Shown: positions 1 through 7,944, numbered from the stretch's first letter. The stretch is DNA of 17,802 nucleotides from JAIOPA01 sp964655175 (GCA_964655175.1 CAZZLY010000063.1:1-17802), one strand, 5' to 3'. Notes: generated by a model not told the origin, from the letters alone. Numbers and translations: made by a program.

Positions 1-629
1 GCGCGCGTGCGCGCCTCGATCTCGTCGAAGCGGCCGGCGAGCGCCAGCGCCGGGTCGGCCATGGCGGCCCCGATGCCGCACGCCAGACAGCCCACCTTGT
101 AGAAGGGCACGATGTTGTCGAGGTGCGTGCCACCGGCGGCCAGCATGGGCACGCGCGGCAGCGGATCGCGGATGATCCGGATGTAATCGGGCCCGCCCGC
201 CACGCCCACGGGATAGACCTTCACGAGATGCGCGCCCAGCTCCATGGCGCGCAGGATCTCGCTGGTCGTGTAAGCGCCCGGGCACCAGTAGGCGTCGGCC
301 TCGCGCGCGACCGCGGCGACCGCCTCGCTCGCGTTGGGCGCGATGAGGAAGCACGCGCCGGCGTCGATGGCGTCCTCGGCCTCCTGCCGCGTGAGCACCG
401 TGCCCGCGCCCACGATGACGTCGGCGGGCGCCTCTCGGACCAGTGCGGCCATGACCTGCGGCGCGTCGGGCACCGAATAGGTGACCTCGATCAGCTTGAC
501 GCCGCCGCGGATCACCGCGCGGGCCGCCCCCAGCGCGGCTTCGGGTGTGCTCGCGCGGATGACCGACACGAGCCGGGTGGCGACGACGACCTCGTGGACG
601 CGATCGGGCGTGTTCGTGGGAGCGCTCAT
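1..629 (-). CDS. eda: 2-dehydro-3-deoxy-phosphogluconate (KDPG) aldolase, 3' end cut by window
   Basis: Class I aldolase expected to split KDPG into pyruvate and glyceraldehyde-3-phosphate (Entner-Doudoroff pathway) in the cytoplasm. About 209 codons are visible from an ATG at 629; the C-terminus lies beyond base 1. Family landmarks appear in order: 'GVKLIEVTYSVPDA' with the active-site Glu at about residue 48, 'VGAGTVLT' at 73-80, 'WCPGAYTTSEI' at 115-125, and 'HLVKVYP' with the Schiff-base Lys at about 137, then 'AAGGTHLDN'. The E. coli Arg (EVTLR) is Ser here, as in the Thermotoga-like branch, which carries EITFTVPDA. The ATG has no Shine-Dalgarno but has a TACGCT box 7 nt upstream. It is transcribed away from the AsmA gene. 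KHG/KDPG aldolases with related substrates (for example KDPGal) cannot be separated by sequence reading. Confidence 0.9.
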   Translation of the reverse strand, partial: MSAPTNTPDRVHEVVVATRLVSVIRASTPEAALGAARAVIRGGVKLIEVTYSVPDAPQVMAALVREAPADVIVGAGTVLTRQEAEDAIDAGACFLIAPNASEAVAAVAREADAYWCPGAYTTSEILRAMELGAHLVKVYPVGVAGGPDYIRIIRDPLPRVPMLAAGGTHLDNIVPFYKVGCLACGIGAAMADPALALAGRFDEIEARTR

Positions 630-642
630 GCGTGCGAGCGTA
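630..642 (-). promoter_or_regulatory. Candidate leaderless -10 box for the KDPG aldolase gene
   Basis: On the minus strand TACGCT (642-637) is followed by exactly 7 nt and then the ATG at 629. No Shine-Dalgarno lies between. Transcription starting 6-8 nt after a -10 box would begin at or next to the start codon. A weak -35 (TGGACG, 666-661) sits 18 nt upstream. The same TACGCT-N7-ATG arrangement occurs before the histidine kinase at 8057. Confidence 0.45.
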
Positions 643-726
643 CGCGTCGCCTTCGGTCGCCGTCCACCCCGCGCGAGCGCTGTGGCACACTCGCGCACGT
701 CCGATTCCCTCCCCGGAGGTCCGTCC

Positions 727-3288
727 ATGCTCCGTCGCGTCCGCCCGCCCGTGTGGGCGTGGTTCGTGTTCGTCCCCGTGGCGCTCGTCGTGCTCGCCTG
801 GGGCGCGCTCGCACTGCTGCTGCCGCCCGCGCGCGCGCGTGCGCTCGTGACCGCACAGCTGTCGCGGCGGCTCGCGCGCGAGGTGCGCTTCGAGGACGCG
901 CGCGTGGCGTGGTGGCCGCTCGTGCGACTCGAGGTGCGCGGGCTCGAGTTGGCCGAGCCCGGCGGTTTCGCCAAGGGCGCCGCGTTCTCGTGCGGCACGA
1001 TCGCATTGGACCTCGACGCGTGGGCGCTGCTCTCGCGCACCGTGCGCGTGCGCCGACTCGAACTGCTCGCGCCCGAGTTGCATCTGGTGCGCCACGCCGA
1101 CGGCCGGACCAACCTCGACGGACTCGTGACGTCCGATCCGCACACCGCGGACCCGGGCACGGCACTGGACCTCGACGTGCAGCGGTTCACGATCCGCGAC
1201 GGTCGCGTGCTCGTGGACGACCTCGCGGGGTCGCGACGCACGGTGTTGCGGCTCGCCACGCGCATGACGCTCGTCGCCGATCGTCGCGGGACGCGCCTGT
1301 CCACCTCGGGCGAGACCGAGGTCACCGGGCTCGCGGTCGGGCCGCTCACCGCGACGCGGCTCTCCGAGCTCGATCCCGCGCTCGCCTCGCTCACCTGGCG
1401 ACTGTCGCATCGGGGCACCTACGACGCGGCGCAGCAGCGGCTGGCGCTCGAGGCGCTCACGCTCACGTTCGGGCGCACCGGACTGACCTGCGTGGGCGTG
1501 GTGGATTCGGTGGGGCTGCGACCGCGCGTGGATCTGCGCATCGAGGGGACGCGTCTCGACGTGGCGTCGTTGCTGGAGTGGGCGTCGCACGCCGAGGTCG
1601 CGGCGATCGAGGGTGTGCGCGGTCGCGGCACGCTGGCGTTCGCGCTGCGCGTGCGCGGGGCGATCGTGCCCGGGGCGCGGCCCGAGGTCACCGGCACGGT
1701 GCGGTTGACCGACGGCGCGCTGCGACACCCCGCCTCACCCACCGAGGTGACCGCGATCGCGTTCGCGGCGACGTTGCGCCCCGACAGCGTGCGCGTCGAG
1801 TCGCTGCGCGCCACGGTCGCGGGTCAGCCGCTCACCGCCGACCTCGTCGCGTGGTCGTTCGCCGATCCGCACGTCGCGTTCCGGGTCCGCGGCGACGTCG
1901 ATCTGGCGGTCGTCGCGCCGCTCGTGGCGCCCGCGGGCACCGCGGTCGCCGGGCGTGTCGCGCTCGATCTGCAGGGGCGCGGCCGCACCGCCGAACCCGC
2001 CGGGATGGCGCTCGGCGGCACGGCCACGCTGCGCGAGGTGCGCGTCGTGACGCCCGGTTCGCCGCAGCCGCTCGAACACGTGAACGGCCGTCTGTCGTTC
2101 GCCGACGACGTCGCGCGCGTGAGCGGGTTGTCGCTGCGCGCGGGCGGCTCGGCGTTGACGCTCGACGCGCGCGTCACGCAACCGTTGGCGTTGCTCGCGC
2201 CGCCCGATCGCCACGCCCCCGCGCTCGTGGAGTTCACGCTCGACTCGCCGGGACTCGACCTGGCGGATCTGTTGCCCACCACACCCGGCGCGCCGTTCCT
2301 GCCCAACGCGCGCGGCACCGGTCGCGTGCGGCTGGCGCGGCTCCAGCAGGATCGCCTCGCGGTGCGCGACGTCGAGGCCGACGTGCGACTCCTGCCCGCG
2401 ATCCTCGAGGTGCCGCGGTTCGCGCTCGCGGGCTACGGCGGCACGGTGAGCGGGCGGGCCCGCTTCGATCTGCACGACACGCAGCGCCCGCTCGTCGACG
2501 TGCACACCACGGTCACGGGCGTGCACGCCGATTCGCTGCTCGCCGCATGGACGCCCGTGCGCGGCCTGCTCGCGGGCACGCTCGACACGAAGCTCGAGCT
2601 CGCGAGCGAGGGACGTGCGATCGCCGACGTGAAGCGCACGCTCACGCTGGTCGCGCTCGCCTCGGTACGCGAGGGACGTCTGGGACCCGGACCCGCCTTC
2701 GAGGCGGTGTCGCGGTTCGTGAACGTGCCGCGGCTGCGGCAGCTCGACTTCACGCGGCTCGATCTGCCGCTGCGCATCGAGCACGGGCGCGTCGTGACCG
2801 ACCCGGTCGTGATCACCGGAGCGGCCGGCGAATGGCGGCTCGCGGGTGCCGTGGGGTTCGACGGTTCGCTCGACTACGCCGTCTCGGTGACGTTGCCCGC
2901 GACCGCGCTGCCCGCGCTCGAGGCCAGGTCGGCGTTGGCGGCGGGCGCACTGAGCGACGCCCAGGGCCGGCTGCTGCTCGATCTGCGCGTGACCGGCCCC
3001 GCGGCCGCGCCGCGCGTGACGTGGGACACGCGCGCGATGCAGGCGCGGCTCGCGGGTCGAGCGTCGGCGGCGCTCACCGAGCAGCGCGCGCGTCTCGAAG
3101 CGGAGGCGCGTGAGGCCGCTCAACGTGCACTTGAAGCACGTCTGACGGGGCGTCGCGACTCGCTCACCACGACCCCGATCACCCCGGGCGCGGTGCGCGA
3201 CACGTTGGCGTCGGCGGCGCGCGGACTGCTGCGCGGGTTCTTCTCGCGCGGGTCGCGTCCGGCGGCCCCGGACACGACGAAGCACTGA
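727..3288 (+). CDS. AsmA-family envelope protein
   Basis: Protein of 853 aa. The ATG at 727 is chosen because GGAGGT (715-720) sits 6 nt upstream and the protein then starts with a short basic stretch and one membrane segment (about residues 9-32), the usual AsmA topology; the open frame extends further upstream without support. Residues 33-130 resemble the AsmA N-terminal domain ('LLAPELHLVRHADGRTNLDGL'-like pattern). The long middle is beta-rich and repetitive. Residues 565-720 look like the AsmA C-terminal domain ('ALAGYGGTVSGRARFDL', then 'VVITGAAGEWRLAG'). An Ala/Arg/Glu-rich helix follows (about 772-812). AsmA/YhdP/TamB relatives sit in the inner membrane and span the periplasm, and are linked to phospholipid transport to the outer membrane, so this supports a diderm cell. 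It is the only gene of its transcript here and converges on the debranching-enzyme-like gene. Confidence 0.85.
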   Translation: MLRRVRPPVWAWFVFVPVALVVLAWGALALLLPPARARALVTAQLSRRLAREVRFEDARVAWWPLVRLEVRGLELAEPGGFAKGAAFSCGTIALDLDAWALLSRTVRVRRLELLAPELHLVRHADGRTNLDGLVTSDPHTADPGTALDLDVQRFTIRDGRVLVDDLAGSRRTVLRLATRMTLVADRRGTRLSTSGETEVTGLAVGPLTATRLSELDPALASLTWRLSHRGTYDAAQQRLALEALTLTFGRTGLTCVGVVDSVGLRPRVDLRIEGTRLDVASLLEWASHAEVAAIEGVRGRGTLAFALRVRGAIVPGARPEVTGTVRLTDGALRHPASPTEVTAIAFAATLRPDSVRVESLRATVAGQPLTADLVAWSFADPHVAFRVRGDVDLAVVAPLVAPAGTAVAGRVALDLQGRGRTAEPAGMALGGTATLREVRVVTPGSPQPLEHVNGRLSFADDVARVSGLSLRAGGSALTLDARVTQPLALLAPPDRHAPALVEFTLDSPGLDLADLLPTTPGAPFLPNARGTGRVRLARLQQDRLAVRDVEADVRLLPAILEVPRFALAGYGGTVSGRARFDLHDTQRPLVDVHTTVTGVHADSLLAAWTPVRGLLAGTLDTKLELASEGRAIADVKRTLTLVALASVREGRLGPGPAFEAVSRFVNVPRLRQLDFTRLDLPLRIEHGRVVTDPVVITGAAGEWRLAGAVGFDGSLDYAVSVTLPATALPALEARSALAAGALSDAQGRLLLDLRVTGPAAAPRVTWDTRAMQARLAGRASAALTEQRARLEAEAREAAQRALEARLTGRRDSLTTTPITPGAVRDTLASAARGLLRGFFSRGSRPAAPDTTKH

Positions 3289-3313
3289 TCGCTCGCCGCG
3301 CGACCGCGTTCGT

Positions 3314-5368
3314 TCAGTCGAGCGTCAGCGCGACGCCCGGCGCGTGGTGATCGATCTCCTCGATCCACGCACGCAGCAGATCGGCCGCGCCGCGCACCGG
3401 GAGTTCGGCCACCGGACCATCGGCGCGCGCGAGACCCGGCCGCGTGCGTCCCGTGACCTCGGCCGCCCAGCGCGACAGCGACGTGTGGACACGCGATTCG
3501 ACCTCGGCGCGACGACCGTGACTGCGCAGCGACGCCGCGGTCCAGGTGCCGAGCCAACCCGGATCGGCGAGCCCGCAACCCGCGCGCGGCCGCAGCCCGC
3601 GCGGCTCCCACAGCTCGCGCGTGATCGTGGCGACGAGGCGCGTGGCCATGTCGGGCGGCAACAGCATGGGCGGCAGCGACGCGGCCCACAGCTGTGACGG
3701 CTCCACGCCGCGCGTGGGGCCCGTGTGCGCGTGCTCCACGAACAGTCCGCCGGTGCTCTCGTCCCAGAAACGATCCACGTACGCGCGCTGCAGCTCGCGC
3801 GCCCACGCCATGTAGAACGCGGCGTTCTCGCGACGGCCGACCTGCTTGGCCAACTGCGACATGGCGACGAGCGCGTGGTACCAGAGCGCGTTGAGGTCGG
3901 CGCGACTGCGCGCGGCCAGACCCTCGCCGGCCCACAGGAAACCGTCGCGGTCGCAGCGCACGCCGTGACGCGAGCCGGCGCGCAGGTGCTGCACGACGCC
4001 CTCGAGCATGCGGTAGGCACCGTCGCGCAGGAACGACTGCGTCTCCTCGGACGCCGCGTCGCGGCGCGCGAGCAGATCCACCAGATGCACGAGCCACAGC
4101 GACGCCTCGGGGCTGCCGTAGCGCGGCATGCCCTCCGCGTCGAACGACTCCGGCGCCAGCCCCTCGTCGAGGTACGCCAGATAGCCGCGCGCCACGTCGC
4201 GTGCCGCGGCGAACCGGCGCACCGTCACGAGCGCCGCGGCCACACGCAACGCGTCGGGCCCGGACTCCTGGCCACGCACCGGGTCGGTGAGCACCGCGGT
4301 GCGATCGGCGCGCTCGAACAGCGACTCGCGCACGCGCCCGGCGAGCGCGGTGATGACCGTGGTGTCCTCGGGGCGCAGCTCGACCGGGTGTTCGGGGTGC
4401 GCGTCGTCCCCGCGGCGCAGCGCGTGCGACTGCGCCGCCTGACGCGCGGTGTGCCCCGCGCCCGCGATCACCTCGTCGTCCCACGTCGCGCGCAGGCCGC
4501 GCGCCGCGCCGTCGAGCGCGGCGACGCAATCGGCGAGCGAGCGCGCCGGCGGCGTGCCGAGACGCTGTTCGGCCGAGAGCGAACGGAACAGTCCCTCCTC
4601 GGTCGACGCGACGACGTGCAGGACGGGTTGGCGTGGCGTGAGCACGTGCTGCACCCAGCCGGGCAGGAACGCGTCCTCGCCCACGAGCAGGCGACCGGCT
4701 TCAGGGTCGAGCGGGTCGAGCGACTCCAACGGATACGCCAGACCGCGCGACCACGCGCGCGCCGGCATGAACGCGCCTCCGAACCACAGCGTGAGTCCGG
4801 GGTGCGACTCGGTGCTCGCCAGGCGCACGCGGCCCGGCACGCCGCCCACGATGCCGCGGAAACCGGCGTCCTCGAACTGCAGACCATCGAGCGCGCGCGC
4901 CACGAGCAGCGGCGCGACGTGCAGGCGCAGGGCGTCGCCCTCGATCAGGCGCCAGGTCGCGATGAGCGCGGTGTGGCCCTGGATGAGGCGGACCTCGCGC
5001 TCGAGCACCCAGCCCTCACCACGCCAGCGCCAGCGCGGCCACGGCTGGTCGTCGAACGACTCCAGCATGGGCAGGGCGTTCGCACGCGCCCCGAGCACGG
5101 GGGCCTGATCGCGGCGGGCCGACAGGATGAAGCCCGGCGTGAGTTCGAAGGTGGCGCCCCCCGGCGGGGTGACGCGATCGTCGAAACGCAGCAGCGCCAC
5201 GTCGGCCGGCACGTCGCCCACGGGGGGCGAGGTGAGCCAAGCGTGGTCGCGGCGCGTGGCGGCGCCCGAAGCGGTGCCGCGCGATCCTGCGCCGCGGCCG
5301 TCCGCGAGGTGCCACGTCCGGGTGCTGCTCGAGAGGAGTGAGGTGAGGACGTCCTGTCCGTCGGTCAT
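3314..5368 (-). CDS. Divergent glycogen debranching enzyme (amylo-alpha-1,6-glucosidase) relative, possibly inactive
   Basis: Protein of 684 aa from the ATG at 5368; a GTG nine codons upstream (5395) is possible but less likely. The overall layout matches bacterial/archaeal GDE (GH133): a beta-rich N-terminal domain (about 20-265) and an alpha/alpha-barrel half (about 335-684). Recognisable landmarks are 'LWLVHLVD' (424-431), 'FLWAGE' (477-482), 'NALWYHAL' (493-500), 'RFWDESTGGLFV' (533-544) and 'LWAASLPPMLL' (560-570). Several expected catalytic-site segments are altered. The usual DA(S/P)LW is EASLW (Glu421). The long loop with 'TWMDA' between AGE and NALWY is missing. The usual 'GAYHQGTVWPW' is reduced to 'PGWLGTW' (603-609). 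It follows the YibQ-like gene on the same strand after 104 bp and has its own TATCCT box 8 nt before the ATG. The family call is fairly secure; retained glucosidase activity is doubtful. Confidence 0.75.
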   Translation of the reverse strand: MTDGQDVLTSLLSSSTRTWHLADGRGAGSRGTASGAATRRDHAWLTSPPVGDVPADVALLRFDDRVTPPGGATFELTPGFILSARRDQAPVLGARANALPMLESFDDQPWPRWRWRGEGWVLEREVRLIQGHTALIATWRLIEGDALRLHVAPLLVARALDGLQFEDAGFRGIVGGVPGRVRLASTESHPGLTLWFGGAFMPARAWSRGLAYPLESLDPLDPEAGRLLVGEDAFLPGWVQHVLTPRQPVLHVVASTEEGLFRSLSAEQRLGTPPARSLADCVAALDGAARGLRATWDDEVIAGAGHTARQAAQSHALRRGDDAHPEHPVELRPEDTTVITALAGRVRESLFERADRTAVLTDPVRGQESGPDALRVAAALVTVRRFAAARDVARGYLAYLDEGLAPESFDAEGMPRYGSPEASLWLVHLVDLLARRDAASEETQSFLRDGAYRMLEGVVQHLRAGSRHGVRCDRDGFLWAGEGLAARSRADLNALWYHALVAMSQLAKQVGRRENAAFYMAWARELQRAYVDRFWDESTGGLFVEHAHTGPTRGVEPSQLWAASLPPMLLPPDMATRLVATITRELWEPRGLRPRAGCGLADPGWLGTWTAASLRSHGRRAEVESRVHTSLSRWAAEVTGRTRPGLARADGPVAELPVRGAADLLRAWIEEIDHHAPGVALTLD

Positions 5369-5382
5369 CGCGCGCGAGGATA
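5369..5382 (-). promoter_or_regulatory. Candidate leaderless -10 box for the debranching-enzyme-like gene
   Basis: Minus strand TATCCT (5382-5377) followed by 8 nt (alternating CG) and the ATG at 5368. No Shine-Dalgarno is present. No convincing -35 is seen. This supports the ATG at 5368 over the upstream GTG. Confidence 0.4.
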
Positions 5383-5472
5383 AACGTCTTTGCACCCCGA
5401 ACGCCAGACGGCACTTGAGGTTTCGTCACCTCGACGCGCGGTGGGGTCGCCTGCGCGTCGGTCGCCGGTCGC

Positions 5473-6657
5473 TCAGTGCGAGGCGGTGGGGCGGCGGATC
5501 ACGCTCGACAGGGGCACCAGTTGCACGCCCTCGAGCCGCTTGGCCGCGAGTGCGCGATCGAGCCATGCCGCGCTGGTGCCGTTCACGCGCAGCATCACGA
5601 TCGCCTGCCGCCGTTCGCGCAGCCGCTCCAGCGACGCGGCCCACAGCTTGTCGAGCGACTTGGCGTCGCCGCGGCGCGTCTCGCCGTCGATCACGAGGTC
5701 GGGCTCGTCGTAGGCCGCGCCCACCTTGGAGGCGAGCGCGCGGCACACGGCGCGCGGCGCGGGGTTCACGTGCAGCAGCGGCAGGTGCGCGCGGCGCAGT
5801 TCCCGGTAGACCGCGGTCATGAACGTCTCGTCCTGCGTCGCGAAGCTCCCCTGCAGATTGGCCACCGCCACGAGCGGCTGCGCGACCTCGACCTCGCGGC
5901 GCAGGCCCTGCTCGATGCGGCCGGGGCTCCAGTTGACGAGCAGCGTGGCGGGCCCGGGGTTGTTGCGCGGGTAGTTCTCGGGCTCCATGGGCATGAGCAG
6001 CACGACCTCGCGCCCGCTCGCGTGCGCGGCGCGCAACGCCTTGGACTTGCCCTCGCCGGTCGCCGCGCTGGCGACCGCGAACGTCTCGCTGCGACCGCAC
6101 GCGGTCACGAGCAGCGGCTCGTCTTCCGCCGAGGCGAACAGGACGAGCGCCAGACGCGTGGGCTCGGGCGCGTCGTCCTCGCGTCGTCCCGGGCGCACCA
6201 CGGTGAGCTCGTGCGTCGGTCGTCCCGGTGCGCCCACGAGCAGCGTCACGACCAGTGCGCCGTCGGCCGCGGTCGTTTCGCGACCGGACGTCACGTGGGC
6301 GCCGCCCGCTTCGACCGCGCGTGTGACGAGGTGGTTCACGAGCAACGGTGAACCGTCGCGCGGCAACGTCACCGTCCAGCGCACCTGCGGAGCGTCGCCC
6401 TCGACGACCTTCACGTCGATCGCCTCGTGCGCCACACCCGCGCGCGACAGGCCCTCCTCGATGCGCTTGCCCACGAGGCGCACGACCTTGGCGTGGTCGC
6501 CCACGTGCAGCCAACTCCACAATTGCAGTCGGCCGCGGTCGGAGTTCGCCCATGCGATCAACTCGCCTGCCAGGAACAGCAGCAGGGCGGCACCCACGAC
6601 GAGACCGAGGAGCATCGGTCCGCGCGGTTTCTGGGTGGAGGATCGGCGTTTGGCCAT
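5473..6657 (-). CDS. YibQ-type divergent polysaccharide deacetylase fold protein lacking metal ligands
   Basis: Protein of 394 aa. The ATG at 6657 gives a basic N-terminus and one membrane segment (about 14-36); upstream in-frame codons run through the GC-rich intergenic stretch and look non-coding. The C-terminal half (about 165-390) follows the Polysacc_deac_2 (YibQ) plan: first strand 'LALVLFAS' (169-176), 'EVVLLMPMEP' (217-226), 'NPGPATLL' (233-240), 'VAVANLQGSFAT' (263-274), 'AIVMLRVNGTS' (352-362), 'LEGVQLVPLSSVI' (375-387). In the family these positions read IDD, HxPMEP, NNHMGS and GHP. Here the Asp pair and the three His are replaced (LFA; Leu221; Leu268; Arg357). It therefore looks like a membrane-anchored pseudoenzyme in the periplasm, perhaps binding glycan or a partner. 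No Shine-Dalgarno is seen. The debranching-enzyme relative lies 104 bp downstream. Confidence 0.75.
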   Translation of the reverse strand: MAKRRSSTQKPRGPMLLGLVVGAALLLFLAGELIAWANSDRGRLQLWSWLHVGDHAKVVRLVGKRIEEGLSRAGVAHEAIDVKVVEGDAPQVRWTVTLPRDGSPLLVNHLVTRAVEAGGAHVTSGRETTAADGALVVTLLVGAPGRPTHELTVVRPGRREDDAPEPTRLALVLFASAEDEPLLVTACGRSETFAVASAATGEGKSKALRAAHASGREVVLLMPMEPENYPRNNPGPATLLVNWSPGRIEQGLRREVEVAQPLVAVANLQGSFATQDETFMTAVYRELRRAHLPLLHVNPAPRAVCRALASKVGAAYDEPDLVIDGETRRGDAKSLDKLWAASLERLRERRQAIVMLRVNGTSAAWLDRALAAKRLEGVQLVPLSSVIRRPTASH

Positions 6658-6986
6658 GGCGGGAAGCCGCACACTAGCGCGGCCGCCCGCGCTCGGCGAG
6701 TCCGTGCGGGGGAGGCGATTCCCCGCCACGGCGTGCCCGGCTCGGGTGGGGGGCGACCCGCCCCCCGGGGGCGGTGCGGGCCCCCCGGCGTCCCCCCGGC
6801 GCCCCGCAACCCCATCAAGCACCGGGGGCCTCTTGCCGAAACCCTTTTTGCAGCCGTGTGACAACGGCCGAATGTCCCGGTGACACGCTCCGTACTCGAC
6901 CGGCCGATGCTGCATCCAGGTCTTCCGAGGGCCCCGTTCCCCCATTTCCACGGTGCCCCGCCACAACCCTCCGGGAGGTTGGTCCC
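6658..6986. other. 329-bp divergent intergenic region, extremely GC-rich core
   Basis: Separates the YibQ-like gene (-) from the Cys-rich exported protein (+), so both promoters must lie here. The core (about 6716-6807) consists of G and C runs with little else, including a 10-bp direct repeat CCCCCCGGCG (6781-6790 and 6792-6801) and nested hairpins. The right part is more mixed: a T5 run (6845-6849), an inverted repeat GCCGT-N6-ACGGC (6853-6868), and GTGACACGCTCCG (6880-6892), which resembles the -35 region before the hydrolase operon. No convincing -10 was found for either gene. GGAGGT (6974-6979) is the ribosome site for the gene at 6987. I see no small gene. Confidence 0.6.
6748..6773. 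repeat. Mutually exclusive GC hairpins
   Basis: GGGGGGCG (6748-6755) pairs perfectly with CGCCCCCC (6759-6766) across an ACC loop. The same CGCCCCCC arm can instead pair with the following GGGGGCG (6767-6773) in a near-continuous palindrome. Only one of the two can form at a time. There is no U-tract after it. It lies about 90 bp upstream of the YibQ-like ATG and 215 bp upstream of the exported-protein ATG. Confidence 0.5.
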
Positions 6987-7925
6987 ATGAAGTCGTTGCG
7001 TCTGCTCGCCTTCGCGCTGCTCGCCTGTGCGGCGGCCCTGTCCGTCTCGGTCGCGTTCGCCGGTTCCGAGGGCTCCTGCTCGGCCCACGGCACGCGCACC
7101 ACGACCGCCACGACCGCGACCAAGGGTGGTTCGGCCACCGTCGCCACGCACGGCGGCTGCACCGTGAGCCAGACCCGGGCCACGACGGCCGGTTCGGGCT
7201 GCACGCGCGAGATGGCGGCCCAGTGCACGCCCGAGATGCGCGAGATCTGCGCCCAGAACCCGGACGTCGCCAAGGCGATGGGCTGCGACCCGAACCTGCC
7301 GGCCACCCGGACGGCGTCCATGGGCGGCAAGTGCGACATGAAGAGCGCGTCGGCCGCCGCTGGCGAGTGCTCGGCGCACGGCACGAAGACGGCGTCGATG
7401 GGCGGCAAGTGCGACATGAAGGGCGCGTCGGCCGCCGGTGGCGAGTGCTCGGCGCACGGTACGAAGACGGCGTCGGCGGGTGGCAAGTGCGACATGAAGA
7501 CGACGTCGTCCGCGGCCGGCATGGTGTGCAAGGCGCACCTCAACTCGATGGCGCACGACTGTGACGCCTGCGAGGAATGGGTCGGCTCCGACAAGGACGT
7601 GCGCTCGCTGGGTGGCAAGGTGCAGGTCGTCTCGCTCAAGAACGGCGTGATGATCGTGTACACCGCCGAGAAGGCCTCGGACGTGCGCGCGCTGCAGAGC
7701 GCGGTCGCCAAGCGCAACGAGAAGCTCACGGTCACGCTCTCGGACGCCAGCCAGGCCAACCTGTGCGACGACTGCAAGCACATCCGTGGCGCGGTCGCGA
7801 GCGGCAAGCTGCACCGCGAGGTGGTCAACATCGAGCGCGGCTGCATGACGCTCATCACGTCCGAGGATCGCGCTGTGGTGCAGCGCATCCGTTCCATGGC
7901 GGGCCAGCCGGTCGCCATGCGCTGA
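6987..7925 (+). CDS. Exported cysteine-rich repeat protein with duplicated CxxC C-terminal domain
   Basis: Protein of 312 aa, family not recognised. The ATG at 6987 follows GGAGGT by 7 nt. Residues 1-25 form a Sec signal peptide with a likely cut after Ala-Phe-Ala (25). A Thr/Ala-rich stretch with 'CSAHGT' follows. Residues 71-105 carry several Cys ('CTREMAAQCTPEMREIC'). Residues 109-186 hold three 26-residue repeats with the core 'GGKCDMK' and 'ECSAHGTK'. The C-terminal part (about 190-304) appears to be two copies of one unit: 'CDACEEW' then 'KVQVVSLKNGVMIVYTAEKA', and 'CDDCKHI' then 'HREVVNIERGCMTLITSEDR'. The high Cys, His and Met content outside the cytoplasm suggests metal or redox binding, but this is inference. 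A strong hairpin terminator follows, so it is probably monocistronic. It sits just before a sensor kinase/regulator pair and could be its target. Confidence 0.8.
   Translation: MKSLRLLAFALLACAAALSVSVAFAGSEGSCSAHGTRTTTATTATKGGSATVATHGGCTVSQTRATTAGSGCTREMAAQCTPEMREICAQNPDVAKAMGCDPNLPATRTASMGGKCDMKSASAAAGECSAHGTKTASMGGKCDMKGASAAGGECSAHGTKTASAGGKCDMKTTSSAAGMVCKAHLNSMAHDCDACEEWVGSDKDVRSLGGKVQVVSLKNGVMIVYTAEKASDVRALQSAVAKRNEKLTVTLSDASQANLCDDCKHIRGAVASGKLHREVVNIERGCMTLITSEDRAVVQRIRSMAGQPVAMR
7311..7544 (+). repeat. Three tandem 78-bp in-frame repeats
   Basis: Units 7311-7388, 7389-7466 and 7467-7544, each encoding 26 residues beginning Thr-Ala-Ser. The first two are nearly identical at DNA level, including the stretches coding GGKCDMK and GECSAHGTK; the third is diverged in its second half. 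They lie wholly within the exported Cys-rich protein, so copy number can change without breaking the frame. Confidence 0.85.
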
Positions 7926-7944
7926 CGCGTCGCGTCGAGTCTTC

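Noticed and set aside
683..698. TGGCAC followed by a GC-rich stretch, resembling a sigma-54 -24/-12 promoter before the AsmA gene
   Set aside because: The GC of the -12 element is one base off the strict spacing and the TT is missing.
123..3113. 996-codon open frame on + overlapping the KDPG aldolase and AsmA genes
   Set aside because: Arg/Ala/Gly-rich shadow translation of high-GC DNA with no domain; AsmA in another frame and the aldolase on the other strand carry clear motifs.
1735..3285. 516-codon minus-strand open frame opposite AsmA
   Set aside because: Composition is Arg/Gln/His-rich shadow sequence; no ribosome site or recognisable motif.
6848..6876. TTGCAG-N17-AATGTC as promoter of the Cys-rich exported protein
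   Set aside because: The -10 match is too weak to support.
7017..7040. Leu-Leu-Ala-Cys at residues 11-14 of the Cys-rich exported protein as a lipobox
   Set aside because: The hydrophobic stretch before it is too short; the longer signal peptide ending Ala-Phe-Ala fits better.
7311..7544. Tandem repeats considered as CRISPR-like
   Set aside because: The units are contiguous, in frame and coding, with no unique spacers and no cas genes.
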